Below, piece after piece: positions 8,931-17,950 of a stretch of DNA of 64,000 nucleotides. Numbering within the stretch: position 1 is the stretch's first letter; each line of letters opens with the position of its first letter. This DNA comes from JBBIQS01 sp037442205. Lineage in GTDB: Bacteria; Myxococcota; Myxococcia; Myxococcales; UBA5297. The stretch covers positions 7,757 to 71,756 of the forward strand of contig JBBIQS010000040.1 of the NCBI GenBank assembly GCA_037442205.1. The letters run 5' to 3'. The notes under the pieces are model-generated. The model was given only the letters and a program-made list of their open reading frames with translations, had not been told where the DNA came from and ran no database searches. A program made the translations under genes and the position numbers.

Positions 8931-9043
8931 GCGTGTTCCCTCGCCCGGGAACTGGCCCACTGAATCGTGCTGGGACGGCCGGGCGCCTTGGCGGCTGCCA
9001 CACCCGTTACGGATTGGCAGCTGCAACCGGAGGACGAAGTTCG

Positions 9044-9418
9044 ATGCTGCGTACGATGTGTCGAGTGAAGATCCACCGCGCCACCGTCAACGAGGCCGAT
9101 CTCAACTACGCCGGCTCGCTAACCATCCCGCGCGACCTGATGAAGAAGCTCGACATCCTGGAGGGCGAGGCGGTGGACGTGGCCAACGTCAACGCCGGCA
9201 CCCGCTTCACCACCTACGCCATCGCCGGCGACAAGCCCGGCTGGTTCTGCCTGAATGGCGCGGCCGCGCGCATGGGCCAGCCCGGCGACCTGATCATCGT
9301 CATGCTCTTCGGCCAGCTCGAAGAGGCCGAGGCGCGCAAGCACTCGATGGTGGTGGCGCACATGGGGCCGGAAAACCGCCTCGACAAGATCACCCACCTC
9401 AAGGCCTCGCTCGACTGA
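9044..9418 (+). CDS. panD: Aspartate 1-decarboxylase (PanD proenzyme)
   Basis: This 124-residue protein has the full length of PanD, which turns L-aspartate into beta-alanine for pantothenate and coenzyme A synthesis. The proenzyme cleaves itself between Gly24 and Ser25, and both residues are present in YAGSLTIP at the expected position; the new N-terminal serine becomes the pyruvoyl cofactor. Other family landmarks are KIHRATV, FTTYAIAG and NGAAAR. The ATG is preceded by GGAGGA nine bases upstream, which settles the start over longer readings of the frame. No other pantothenate gene is adjacent. Confidence 0.93.
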   Translation: MLRTMCRVKIHRATVNEADLNYAGSLTIPRDLMKKLDILEGEAVDVANVNAGTRFTTYAIAGDKPGWFCLNGAAARMGQPGDLIIVMLFGQLEEAEARKHSMVVAHMGPENRLDKITHLKASLD

Positions 9419-9745
9419 GCGAGCCTTCCCGCCGCCCAGGCAATCTCGACCGCGCCGGCCGCCTTCGTGCGGCATGGCCCAGGCTTGTTCCGCGCCGTGC
9501 TGTTCTGCCGGCGAGGCTCGAGCCGATAGACCCGATGGTTGCCCTGGCAAGCTTCTCGCTGTGCGCGCCCAGGGCCGAGGCCGCCGCGGCCGGGCGAACC
9601 GCATGCTCAGGACCGCCTCGCCGGCTCGGCCGCCGGAGCCTCCAGCGCCACTGCCCGCAACACGGCGGCGGCGCCGATCCTCGAAGGACCGACGCCGCCG
9701 TTGGCATTCAGACTGCGGCCGCGGACCAGCCGCCCGCGATCCCAG
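9419..9745. other. Gene-free gap between panD and the convergent CoA transferase gene
   Basis: This 327-base stretch holds no convincing gene on either strand; the open frames here have low-complexity Arg/Pro/Ala-rich translations. A weak hairpin (GCCGC/GCGGC) near 9458-9473, some 40 bases past the panD stop, may help termination. Nothing else was recognised. Confidence 0.6.
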
Positions 9746-11260
9746 CTACTTCGGGAACGCGCGGCAGGCGGCTTCGTAGTCGCGCCACCAGCCCTGCAGC
9801 ACCGCCATGTCGGTGGGGCGCGGCTCGTCGCCGCCGCCGGCGACCCTCATGTACTCGCGCAGCAGCGGCCGGAAGTGCGGATGGGCGCACTTCTCGATGA
9901 TCTCCTCCGCCCGCCGCTTGGCCGAGCGGATCTCGGTGTTGACCGTGAACCCCTGCTCGGTGACCAGGCACTTGATGTCGTGCTCGGTGTGGTCGATGTG
10001 GCGCACGTAGGGCAGCACGCAGCTGACGGTGCGGCCGTCCTTGAGCTTGCGAACCGAGGGGGTGTGGACCACCGACAGGTAGGCGTTGCGCAGGAAGTCG
10101 CCCGAGCCGCCCAGCCCGTTGACCACCTTCGAGCCGTCTATGTGCGTCGAGTTGGCGTGGCCGTAGATGTCGAACTCGATCGGCGTGTTCATCGCCACTA
10201 CGAACAGCCGGGTGATCAGCTCGGGCGAGTTGGAGATCCACATCGGCCGCAGCACCAGTTTGTCGCGGCAGCGCTCGAACTGCTCCTCGAACTTCTTGCG
10301 CGCCGGGGGCGAGAAGCTGATCGCGGTCGCCGAGGCGGAGTCGAACTTCACGTCGTCCTCGACGTAGCGCATCATCCCGTCCTGGAAGACCTCGGTCCAG
10401 AAGCGGATCTTGGTGAACGGCGAGCGGTACAGCTCGCCGACGATGGCGTTGGCCACGTTGCCCACACCCGACTGGATCGGCGGCAGCCGCTTGCCCCACC
10501 CCAGCCACTTCTGGCAGGAGACCAGGAACTCGACCACGTTGCCGGCGATCTTGCGGTCGATCTCCTCCACCTCCTTGAAGTCCACCCCGTAGTCCGGGAT
10601 CTTCGACTCGACCACCGCCACCACCTTCGAGATGTCGAACTCGACATAGGGCGTGCCGATCCGGTCGCGCACGTTGAGCACCGGCAGCGGCCAGCCGACC
10701 TTGGGGTGCACCTGCGGCAGGGAGATGTCGTGGAAGCCGGTGTAGTCGGGGATGGCGGTATTCACCTCGAGGATCACCTGCTTGGCCTTGACCAGCGCCT
10801 CGGCGCTGATCCCCACCGACGAGCTGAGGATCACGCTGCCGTCAGGCCGGATCCGCGAGACCTCGACCACCGCCAGGTCGATGTCGCCGTAGATCCCGTA
10901 CATCAGGTTGCGGGCGAAGACCGACAGGTGGACGTCGGCGAAGTCCATCGCGCCTTGGTGGATGAGCTTGCGGCTCACCGGCGAGGACATGTATGGCCCG
11001 CGGCGGCCGATGAACGGCGCCAGCGGCCCCTCGACGTCGTCGGACAGCGAGGCGCCGCTGAGCAGCGTCAGCCGGGTCTCGGGGGCGTTCTTGGCCAGGT
11101 GGCGAGCCAAGGCCGGCAGGAAGGTCTTGGGTTCGCCGGACTTGGTGAATCCGCTGATCGCCAGGGTGTTGCGGTGGTGCACCAACTTCACCGCCTCCTC
11201 CACCGGCATCAGCTTCTTCAGCAACTGCGGACACTCCACTCTCTCCTTCAAATCAGCCAT
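9746..11260 (-). CDS. Acetyl-CoA hydrolase/succinyl-CoA:acetate CoA-transferase family (Ach1/Cat1)
   Basis: A 504-residue protein, the normal length for class I CoA transferases of the Ach1/Cat1/AarC group. The catalytic glutamate is Glu290 in TEVFQDG, and the CoA-binding glycine motif GLGGSGDF is near residue 396. Such enzymes pass coenzyme A between succinyl-CoA and acetate (or a related acid), and serve acetate handling or a branched citric acid cycle. The protein is cytoplasmic. The exact acyl pair cannot be fixed from sequence. It is a single gene, with no thiolase or acetate kinase next to it. Confidence 0.85.
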   Translation of the reverse strand: MADLKERVECPQLLKKLMPVEEAVKLVHHRNTLAISGFTKSGEPKTFLPALARHLAKNAPETRLTLLSGASLSDDVEGPLAPFIGRRGPYMSSPVSRKLIHQGAMDFADVHLSVFARNLMYGIYGDIDLAVVEVSRIRPDGSVILSSSVGISAEALVKAKQVILEVNTAIPDYTGFHDISLPQVHPKVGWPLPVLNVRDRIGTPYVEFDISKVVAVVESKIPDYGVDFKEVEEIDRKIAGNVVEFLVSCQKWLGWGKRLPPIQSGVGNVANAIVGELYRSPFTKIRFWTEVFQDGMMRYVEDDVKFDSASATAISFSPPARKKFEEQFERCRDKLVLRPMWISNSPELITRLFVVAMNTPIEFDIYGHANSTHIDGSKVVNGLGGSGDFLRNAYLSVVHTPSVRKLKDGRTVSCVLPYVRHIDHTEHDIKCLVTEQGFTVNTEIRSAKRRAEEIIEKCAHPHFRPLLREYMRVAGGGDEPRPTDMAVLQGWWRDYEAACRAFPK

Positions 11261-11545
11261 GGTCTCCTCCTCCGCACGCTCTGCTCAGTTGCGCTGCCGC
11301 CGGCCCCTCCCGGCCATGCCGGCCTGCCGTCCTTCCCGCCCTGGCGCTCGCCGCCAGGGTTCCAGCATCTGATGTCCCAGCTCGCTCCCGGGAGCAAGAA
11401 ACCTCTCGGGCCCTCGGCCGAACAGCGGCCGATTGAGACTCGGCTCGGCAGCCTGCCCTCGATAAGCCCCGGGCGATCCGGGCTAGGCAGCCGCCCCGCG
11501 ATGTGGATAATGCCGCCCACACACCTGGAAACACTGGAGGAAGAT

Positions 11546-12151
11546 ATGGCCAAGTCGGCAAACACCAAGAAGCCTGCCGCCAAGAGTGGCGCAGATCAGA
11601 AGTCCAAGCCCGCCCCCGCCAAGAAGGCGGCGGCCAAGAAGACTGAGACCGCGGCGGTCGCCGCGCCGGCTCCTGCCCCGGTGGCGGCGGCCCCCAAGGC
11701 TGTGGCGGCTGTGGCCGTGGCTCCCAGGGCCGCGGCTCCCAAGACCGCGGCGCCTGCCCCCGTGGCGGCCGCTCCCAAGTCCGCGGCTTCCGCGGCCAAG
11801 AGCGCCAAGCTGCTGTTCAACGAGCGCTGGCGCATCGACCTGACCGGCGAGCTGATCGCCGGCGGCCAGCTGACCATCGAATACCGCCCCGAGCGCGCCC
11901 TGCTCCCCGAGGCCAAGAAGGGCTTCTCGGTCCAGGCGTTCGCCAAGTTCGTCCCCGGCAACAACGTGGTCGAGGGTCAGGCGGTCGACTCGCAGCAGGG
12001 CAAGGCCAAGGCAATGCCGATGACCGTGGCCATCCCCGCTGACGCCCGCCAGGTGCAGGTGTGGTTCCGCCACGTCGCCAAGGCCGACCATCCCGCCGAA
12101 GCCTGGGACAGCAACTTCGGCCACAACTACCGCTTCGAGATCCGCGCCTAG
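11546..12151 (+). CDS. Ala/Lys/Pro-rich N-terminus plus beta-rich domain (possibly DUF6209-like)
   Basis: The ATG at 11546 has a strong GGAGGA site six bases upstream and gives 201 residues. Residues 1-90 are a low-complexity Ala/Lys/Pro stretch (KKAAAKKTE, APAPAPVAAAPK) like those of nucleic-acid-binding or cell-envelope linkers. Residues about 92-201 form a compact domain (LLFNERWRIDLTGEL, QLTIEYRPERAL, VWFRHVAKADHPAEAWDSNFG). Its layout resembles DUF6209 proteins known from myxobacteria, but I could not confirm this. No signal peptide is seen. The function is unknown. A hairpin terminator follows. Confidence 0.6.
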   Translation: MAKSANTKKPAAKSGADQKSKPAPAKKAAAKKTETAAVAAPAPAPVAAAPKAVAAVAVAPRAAAPKTAAPAPVAAAPKSAASAAKSAKLLFNERWRIDLTGELIAGGQLTIEYRPERALLPEAKKGFSVQAFAKFVPGNNVVEGQAVDSQQGKAKAMPMTVAIPADARQVQVWFRHVAKADHPAEAWDSNFGHNYRFEIRA

Positions 12152-12179
12152 CGAACTTCCGCCAGCCGCCTTCGGCCTC

Positions 12180-12208
12180 GGGCGCCTTCCCTCTGTGGGG
12201 AGGCGCCC
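12180..12208. terminator. Hairpin terminator between convergent genes
   Basis: A stem of about 12 bp (GGGCGCCT with AGGCGCCC, extended inward by one G-T wobble and three G-C pairs) with a five-base loop lies between the convergent genes ending at 12151 and 12231. It is a likely terminator for the plus-strand gene and possibly both. Confidence 0.6.
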
Positions 12209-12230
12209 GTTCGCATTGGCGGCGCACGAG

Positions 12231-12917
12231 CTACTTGTCGAAAGACCGGAGCGCCGCCGGCTTCGGCGGGCCGCTGAAGATGCCCAGCTCCGGGGTCGCC
12301 TTGCCCTCGGCTGTCACCGCACGCGTGAGGACCGGCGAGCGGACGGCGAAGGCAATGACCCGCAGCTCGCCGCGCTCGCGAACCAGGGTGAAGTGCCCGC
12401 TCGCCGGCGCGCCCTTGGCGAAGGCGAGCTCGTAGTCCACCTCGAGCACCGGGCCCCCGATCCAGCGCACGCGGTAGCCGCTGCGCGCCTCGACCCTCTT
12501 GAAGTCTCCCAAGGCCTCGACCAGGCGCGCGCCGGAGTCGCTGGCAACCCCGCGCTCGAGCGCCGGGCGCAGGCCGTTGGCGACCGGTGCTCCCTCGAAG
12601 GTCCGCCGGCAGGTCGCCTCCAGAAAGCCGGCCACCGCGGCCGGCCCCTGGTCCAGGGCCTCCTGCACCCTCAGGTAGGCCGAGCCAGCGACGTAGAGCT
12701 GCAGGGCGCCAGCGACGATGCCCACCCAGGCCATCCCCGCGCCCTTGAGGGCGGCGTTGCCGCGCAGCTGCAGCAGCGCCACCACGCCCAGCGGCAACCC
12801 GAGGATGCCTCCGATCCCGGGGCACAGCAGCGAGCAGAGCCCGGCAATGACCCCCGTCCAGCACGTGCGCGCCGCCTCCTGGAGCACGCGGGCTGGGCCG
12901 GCAGCAGGCTGGTCCAT
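12231..12917 (-). CDS. Membrane protein with DUF4190-like N-terminus, function unknown
   Basis: The ATG at 12917 has GGGGGA upstream and gives 228 residues. Residues about 20-80 hold two hydrophobic segments (GVIAGLCSLLCPGIGGILGL and GMAWVGIVAGALQLYVAG) with the spacing of DUF4190-type proteins. The rest (about 85-228) is a soluble region with a possible cystatin/NTF2-like layout (YRVRWIGGPVLEVDYELAF, GHFTLVRERGELRVIAFAV). It lies just downstream of the last chemosensory gene (27-base gap), so it may share the transcript, but its role is not known. Confidence 0.6.
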   Translation of the reverse strand: MDQPAAGPARVLQEAARTCWTGVIAGLCSLLCPGIGGILGLPLGVVALLQLRGNAALKGAGMAWVGIVAGALQLYVAGSAYLRVQEALDQGPAAVAGFLEATCRRTFEGAPVANGLRPALERGVASDSGARLVEALGDFKRVEARSGYRVRWIGGPVLEVDYELAFAKGAPASGHFTLVRERGELRVIAFAVRSPVLTRAVTAEGKATPELGIFSGPPKPAALRSFDK

Positions 12918-12943
12918 GGTTCCCCCTGCCCTCAAGCCGGCGG

Positions 12944-13321
12944 CTAGAGCTTGAGCAGCTCACGCACCGTCGCCAGCACAGCTTGGGCCCTGAGCGGCTT
13001 GACCAGGTAGGCGTTGGCGCCCAGGGCCAGGGCCTTGCGGCGGTCCTCTGGCGCGGCCTCGGTGGTGATCACCACTACCGGCACCCCGCGGTGGGTCGAT
13101 GCCTCGGCGCGCACCATCGAGATCAGCTTGAGCCCGTCCATGACCGGCATATTGATGTCGGTGAGGATGATGTCGAACTGCTCTCCGGTCAGGCGCTTGA
13201 GCGCCTCGGCCCCGTCGCCCGCCTCCAGGCACACCAGGCCTTCGATGCGCTGAAGCGCGTAGACGATGCTGCGGCGCATCGCCTGGGAGTCGTCAATCAC
13301 CAGCGCCTTCAACGGAGCCAC
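12944..13321 (-). CDS. Single-domain response regulator (CheY-like)
   Basis: A 125-residue receiver domain with no output domain. Acidic pocket residues Asp10-Asp11, phosphoacceptor Asp55 (ILTDINMP), the switch Thr in VITTEAA and the conserved Lys in YLVKP are all present. It probably takes phosphate from the CheA encoded at the other end of this operon, either as the output signal or as a phosphate sink. It is the last recognised chemosensory gene, 81 bases after cheB. Note that the cluster has two such regulators, one at each end. Confidence 0.88.
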   Translation of the reverse strand: MAPLKALVIDDSQAMRRSIVYALQRIEGLVCLEAGDGAEALKRLTGEQFDIILTDINMPVMDGLKLISMVRAEASTHRGVPVVVITTEAAPEDRRKALALGANAYLVKPLRAQAVLATVRELLKL

Positions 13322-13402
13322 CGCGTTCCTCCTCGAGAGGAGAGCAGCCTAGCACAGCCCCGGCGAGGGGAAGGTTTCCGATTGTTGGCAGCGCCCACCA
13401 GT

Positions 13403-14428
13403 TCACCTTTCGCCCTCGCGGGCGAAGCGCACCAGCTCGTCGGCGATGGCCTCCAGCGGCAGGACCCGGTCGGCGGCGCCGGCGGCGATCGCCTCCTTGG
13501 GCATCCCGAAGATGACCGCGCTCTGCTCGGACTCGGCGACGGTGTGTGCGCCGCGGCGCTTGAGGGCGAGCATGCCGTCTCTCCCGTCGCTGCCCATGCC
13601 GGTGAGGAGCACGCCCACCCCGTCCTGGCCCAGCAATTCGGCGGCGCTGCAGAAGAGCGCATCGACCGAAGGGACGTGCTTGTCCGCGTCCGCGGCGGCG
13701 GCCAGCTGGACTTCGAGGGCTCCGCCGCGCTCGGCCAGCCGCATGTGGAAGCCGCCGGGGGCGACCAGGGCTTTGCCGGCGGCGAGCAGATCGCTCGGTT
13801 TGGCCTCGCCCACTTCGAACGCCGAGGTCCGATCCAGCCTCTCTGCAAAAGCCCGGGTGAAGCGCTCCGGCATGTGCTGGGCGACCAGCAGGCACAGGGG
13901 AAGGTCACCCGGCAGCGCGGCGAAGAGCCGCTGCAGCGCCGGCGGGCCCCCGGTCGAGGCGCCGATCACCGCCACCTTGAAGCGGCGAGCGCCCTTCCTG
14001 GCCCGGGCCGGACGGGCCGGAGGCTCGCGCCGCAGCAGGCGCACGGCGCGGATCTTCTCCAGCAGCTCCTCGCGGACCTGCTGCGTTTCCTTGGAAAAAT
14101 GGCGCGCCGGCTTGGCGATGAAATCGATCGCTCCCAGCTCGAGGGCCTTGAAGACGTCGTGGCGGCCGCTGTAGCCGGAGACCACGATCACCGGGATGTC
14201 GGACTTGGCGCGCAGCAGCCGCAGGAAGGTGAAGCCGTCCACCCCCGGCATCTCCAGGTCGAGGGTGATCACGTCGGGCTTGAGCTCCAGCGCGGCCTTG
14301 AGCCCCTCCTCGCCGTTGGAGGCGATGGCCACCACCGCGATCTCCTCGGCGCTGCGCAGCATCTCCGACAGCGCCCGGCGGTTGTAGGCCGAGTCGTCGA
14401 TCACCAGGACGCGGATCTGCTTGGCCAC
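13403..14428 (-). CDS. cheB: Chemotaxis response regulator protein-glutamate methylesterase CheB
   Basis: A 341-residue protein with the two-domain layout of CheB. Residues about 5-125 are a receiver (DDSAYNRR, phosphoacceptor in ITLDLEMPG), and about 150-335 form the methylesterase domain with its active-site serine in GASTGGPPAL, the His in VAQHMP and the Asp in TGMGSDG. CheB removes methyl groups from receptor glutamates once phosphorylated by CheA, giving adaptation. It follows cheR by 18 bases in the same transcript. No receptor gene lies in the cluster, so the substrate must be encoded elsewhere or be non-standard. Confidence 0.92.
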   Translation of the reverse strand: MAKQIRVLVIDDSAYNRRALSEMLRSAEEIAVVAIASNGEEGLKAALELKPDVITLDLEMPGVDGFTFLRLLRAKSDIPVIVVSGYSGRHDVFKALELGAIDFIAKPARHFSKETQQVREELLEKIRAVRLLRREPPARPARARKGARRFKVAVIGASTGGPPALQRLFAALPGDLPLCLLVAQHMPERFTRAFAERLDRTSAFEVGEAKPSDLLAAGKALVAPGGFHMRLAERGGALEVQLAAAADADKHVPSVDALFCSAAELLGQDGVGVLLTGMGSDGRDGMLALKRRGAHTVAESEQSAVIFGMPKEAIAAGAADRVLPLEAIADELVRFAREGER

Positions 14429-14446
14429 GCCGTGCTCCTTGCCCGC

Positions 14447-15304
14447 TCACAAGCTCGGCGGCTTGCGATAGATGAGGTCGTGCTCGAGGTTGACCAGCTC
14501 GAAGTCGGCAGTCAGGTTGATCAGGCTCTCGGAGTGGCCCAGCAGCAGGTATCCGCCCTCGTGGAGCTTGGCCCAGAAGGCCTTGAGCAGCCGCCGGCGG
14601 GCCTCCAGGTCGAAGTAGATCATCACGTTGCGGCAGAAGATGACGTCCATCTTCCCCAGCAGCGCCGTCGAGCGCTCGTCGAGCAGGTTCATGTGCCCGA
14701 ACGCCACCTGCTGCTTGAGCGCGGCGCTGACCTGGAACCGCCCGTCGGCCTCGGCGGTGAAATGGCGCGCCAGCAGCTCCTCGGGCGTCTCGCGCAGCGC
14801 GCTGCGCGAGTAGACGCCCCGCCGCGCCCGGGAGATCATCCCCCGAGAGATGTCCGAGCCGAAGACCTCCACATCCCAGCCGAAGAACCGCCCGCTCTCC
14901 TTGATCAGGATGGCCAGGGTGTAGGCCTCCTCCCCGCTCGAGCACCCCGCCGACCAGATGCGCAGCTTGCGCGAGCGCTCCTTCTCCTTGGCCAACGCCG
15001 GTAGCAGCTCCTCGCGGAATGACTTGAGCTGCATCGGCTCGCGGAAGAAGTAGGTCTCGTTGGTGGCCAGCGCCTCGACCGCCTCCTCCAGCTCGGCACC
15101 GCGTCGCGGGTCGAAGCGCAGCAGCCGGTAGTAGGCGGTGAAGTCGGTGAGCCCGTTGGCCTTGAGCCGCGGCGCCAGCCGGCGCTCGACCAGATAGCGC
15201 TGGTCCTCGCGCAGCCGCAGGCCGCAGTGGGCATGGATCAGCTCGCCCAGGAGCCGCAGCTCCTCAGGAGTCATCTCCGGGCGCAGGAGATCGTCGGGGG
15301 CCAT
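14447..15304 (-). CDS. cheR: Chemotaxis protein methyltransferase CheR
   Basis: A 285-residue protein matching CheR: a small helical N-terminal domain (about 10-75) and an S-adenosylmethionine-binding domain with IWSAGCSSGEEAYTLAIL (about 115-135), FCRNVMIYFD (about 228-238) and GHSESL. It adds methyl groups to glutamates of chemoreceptors, working against CheB. It starts four bases after the stop of the HEAT-repeat gene, so translation is closely linked. There is no TPR or pentapeptide-tether extension. Confidence 0.92.
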   Translation of the reverse strand: MAPDDLLRPEMTPEELRLLGELIHAHCGLRLREDQRYLVERRLAPRLKANGLTDFTAYYRLLRFDPRRGAELEEAVEALATNETYFFREPMQLKSFREELLPALAKEKERSRKLRIWSAGCSSGEEAYTLAILIKESGRFFGWDVEVFGSDISRGMISRARRGVYSRSALRETPEELLARHFTAEADGRFQVSAALKQQVAFGHMNLLDERSTALLGKMDVIFCRNVMIYFDLEARRRLLKAFWAKLHEGGYLLLGHSESLINLTADFELVNLEHDLIYRKPPSL

Positions 15305-15308
15305 CGCG

Positions 15309-17335
15309 CTAGCGCCCGGACGGAGCCGGCCGCTCCTCGAGGGCCCGCACCGCCTCGGCCAGGGCCTCGGCGGCCAGCGGGTCGCGCTCGGCGGTGACCA
15401 GCGGCCTCAGCTCGGGCAGCAGCGAGCGGTCCCCGGCGATGGCGATGGCTCGCGCCGCTGCCCGCCGCACGTCCCAGCGCGGATTGCGCGCCGCCTCGAG
15501 CAGCACCGGGCCGGCAGCCGGCAGCGCCGCCGCGGCGTCCACCGCCTCCTTGACCACCTCGGGATCGCCGTGGTGCACCGCCCGCATCAGCACCTCTGGA
15601 ACCGCGCACCCCAGCCGCGCCAGCGAGCGCACCGCGGCGATGGCCGGGAGCACTTCCGGAGTCCCAGGTTGGGACTCGCCGCGCATCACCGCCGCCGCCA
15701 GCGCCGGGGCCGCGCCGCGATCGCCCAGAGACCCCAGGGCGTCGGCCGCCGCCGCCGCCACCGACGGCTCGGCGTCTGTAGCGCCTGAACCAGCGAGGGA
15801 ACCGATTCCTTGGAACCCAGGCCGCCCAGGCCCCGGGCCGCCGCCGCCCGCACCTCGAAGGCCTCGTCCGCCAGCGAAAGCCTCAGCAACTCCTCCACTG
15901 CCGGCTCTCCGAGTGACGTCGCGGCCTGGGCCGCCGCCAATCGCACCTCGGGACGCTCGCTCCGAAGCGCCGCCTTCAGCGCCGGCAGATCCTCCGGCCC
16001 GCCGACCTCTCCCAGGACCTTGAGCGCCTCGGAGGCGGCAGGGCCATCGAGCAGCCCTCGCAGCGCGCGCTGCACGCCGGGGCGGTCCGCCTTGGCGATG
16101 GCCGCCAGCGCCCGCCCAGCCTCGGCTCCCAGCGAACGATCTTCGAGCAGCCGCGCCAGCGTCGGAATCGCCCCCGGATCGGCCAACGCCCCCAGCGCCT
16201 CGACCGCGAGCCGGCGCTCCTGCTCTCCTCCGGCCCGCGCCAACTCGACCAGAGCCGGCGTCGCCGAGCGCTCCCTGAGCCGCGACAGCGCCCGGATGGC
16301 GAGCAGCCGCGCCTCGGGAAGCAGGTTGGGAAGCGCCTCGAGCAGCGCTGGGCCGGCGGAAGCGCCCATCCCCGCCACCGCGTGCAGCGCGGCGTCGCGG
16401 ACGGACTCCTCGACCCCCGCCTTCACGACCGCGGGCGCGTCGGCTGGCTCTCCCACGAGCCCGAGCACCCGGACTGCGCCTTCGCTCGCCAGCGCGTTGC
16501 CGGCGGCCAGCACCTCGCGCGCCCGCTCCGCCAGCCTGGAGGTGGACTTGGAGGTCGCCTTGATCGCCTGGGCGAGCCCCTGGAGGCCGCGGTCGCGGTA
16601 GCGCTTGACCTGCTCCGCCAGCGCCGCGAAGGCCGCCTCGCGCGTGCCTCGCGACGGATCCTTCAACCCCTCGGCGATCAGCTCCAGCGACGCCCTTCCA
16701 GAGATGGTTCCCAGCAGGCGCAGCACCGCGCGCCGCAGCATTCTGTCGCGCGCCAGAGGAGCCAGCACAGCCAGCGGCGGGGCCCGCCCCAGCTGCCCCA
16801 GGGCCTCCAGCGCTGCCAGCTTCACGTAGCGGCTCTCGCTCGACAGCAGTCCCTCGAGCGCGCCGGCTGCCTCGGTGCGGCCCAGTTTGCCGAGCGCCTC
16901 GGCAGCGGCCGCACGGATGTTGTCGTCCTGATCCTTGAGCGCGCCCTCCAGCGCCGCCGCGGCCGCCGGGTCGCCGATGCTCCCCAGGATGTCGCAGGCG
17001 AGCTTGCGCACGTCGGGATCCGGATCGCTCAGCCGCTTCGACAGCGGCCCGATGGCGCCGGTTCCGATGAGCGACAGCGCCTCGGCGGCGGCATTGCGGG
17101 CCCCTGCCTCGTCCCCCAGGCTCAACAGCGCCAGCAGCTTCTCGAGCTCCGGCTGGCGGGCCGCGGCCATCTTCTCCACCGCCGCCCGGCGCACCCGCCA
17201 GCTGGGGTCGGACATCCGCGCCAGCACCGTCGCCTGGTCCCGGTCCGGGTCGAGGGACAGCACCGCGCGGTAGCGCGCCTCTTCCTCGGCCCCCAGCGAC
17301 TTGTCGGCGGCCAGCGCGCCCGGCTCGTTGCTCAC
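15309..17335 (-). pseudogene. HEAT-repeat protein of the chemosensory operon, one-base frameshift
   Basis: The best start is GTG at 17335 (MSNEPGALAADKSLG), with GGAGGA six bases upstream. The product is an almost unbroken run of HEAT repeats of about 30 residues (for example DPDPDVRKLACDILGSIGD, DQDDNIRAAAAEALGKLGR). The frame breaks at about 15776: it reads SLVQALQ, and the matching continuation DAEPSVAAAAADALGSLGD is in the next frame. Restoring one G (CAG-GAC instead of CAGAC) gives a seamless protein of about 675 residues ending at 15309. HEAT arrays serve as protein-binding scaffolds. As placed between cheW and cheR, it may organise signalling components. A HEAT-like protein is also known, from memory, in the Che7 cluster of Myxococcus xanthus. 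Confidence 0.65.
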
Positions 17336-17422
17336 GGTGATTCCTCCGCCCCCCACAGCGACTGCGCGGAGCGCATGTTAGCCAAAACTCGGTCCGCAGG
17401 CGCCTCGACGCGCGACCGCCCG

Positions 17423-17950
17423 CTAGCCGACCGAACTTTCGGGTTCGCCGCGGCGCGCCAGCGCCCGCACCTCGCTCCCGGGGACCTTCTCCGACGACTC
17501 GAGCAGCGCCTTGAGGTTGAGCAGCAACTTGAGCCGATCGGTCGGGCCGCACACCCCGAGGAAGAAGCGCGGGCCCTTGCTCAGCAGCGAGGGAGCGCGC
17601 TTCACCTGCGAGCGCGGAACCCGCAAGACCTCGATCACCGCGTCCACCAGCAGCCCGACGGTCTTCCCGCCCACCAGGCAGATCAGGGTCTTGCTCTTCT
17701 TGGTGGGCTCGACCGAAGGCAGCCCCAGGCGCTTGCGCAGATCGACCACCGGGACGATGCCGCCGCGCAGGTGGATGACCCCCTCGATGAACTCGGGGGC
17801 CCGCGGCACCGCGGTCACCTTGAGCGGCTGGATGATCTCGCGGATGCGCATGATGTCGAGGACGTACTCCTCGCCCCCGACCGAGAAGACGCACAGCTGG
17901 ACGATCGGATCGTCGGGAGCAGGCTGTACGGTGCCCGCGAGCGGAGTCAT
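17423..17950 (-). CDS. cheW: CheW-type coupling protein
   Basis: A 175-residue CheW domain protein: QLCVFSVGGEEYVLDIMRIREI at the start of the domain, VPRAPEFIEGVIHLRGGIVP and a conserved VDLRKRLGL follow. CheW links receptors to the kinase CheA inside signalling arrays. Its start overlaps the stop of the upstream cheW paralog by four bases. A short charged C-terminal tail follows the domain. Confidence 0.9.
   Translation of the reverse strand: MTPLAGTVQPAPDDPIVQLCVFSVGGEEYVLDIMRIREIIQPLKVTAVPRAPEFIEGVIHLRGGIVPVVDLRKRLGLPSVEPTKKSKTLICLVGGKTVGLLVDAVIEVLRVPRSQVKRAPSLLSKGPRFFLGVCGPTDRLKLLLNLKALLESSEKVPGSEVRALARRGEPESSVG

Noticed and set aside
9539..11545. N-terminal extension of the 11546-12151 gene covering the CoA transferase
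   Set aside because: It runs antisense to a strongly supported CoA transferase gene; a good ribosome site and a sensible start appear only at 11546.
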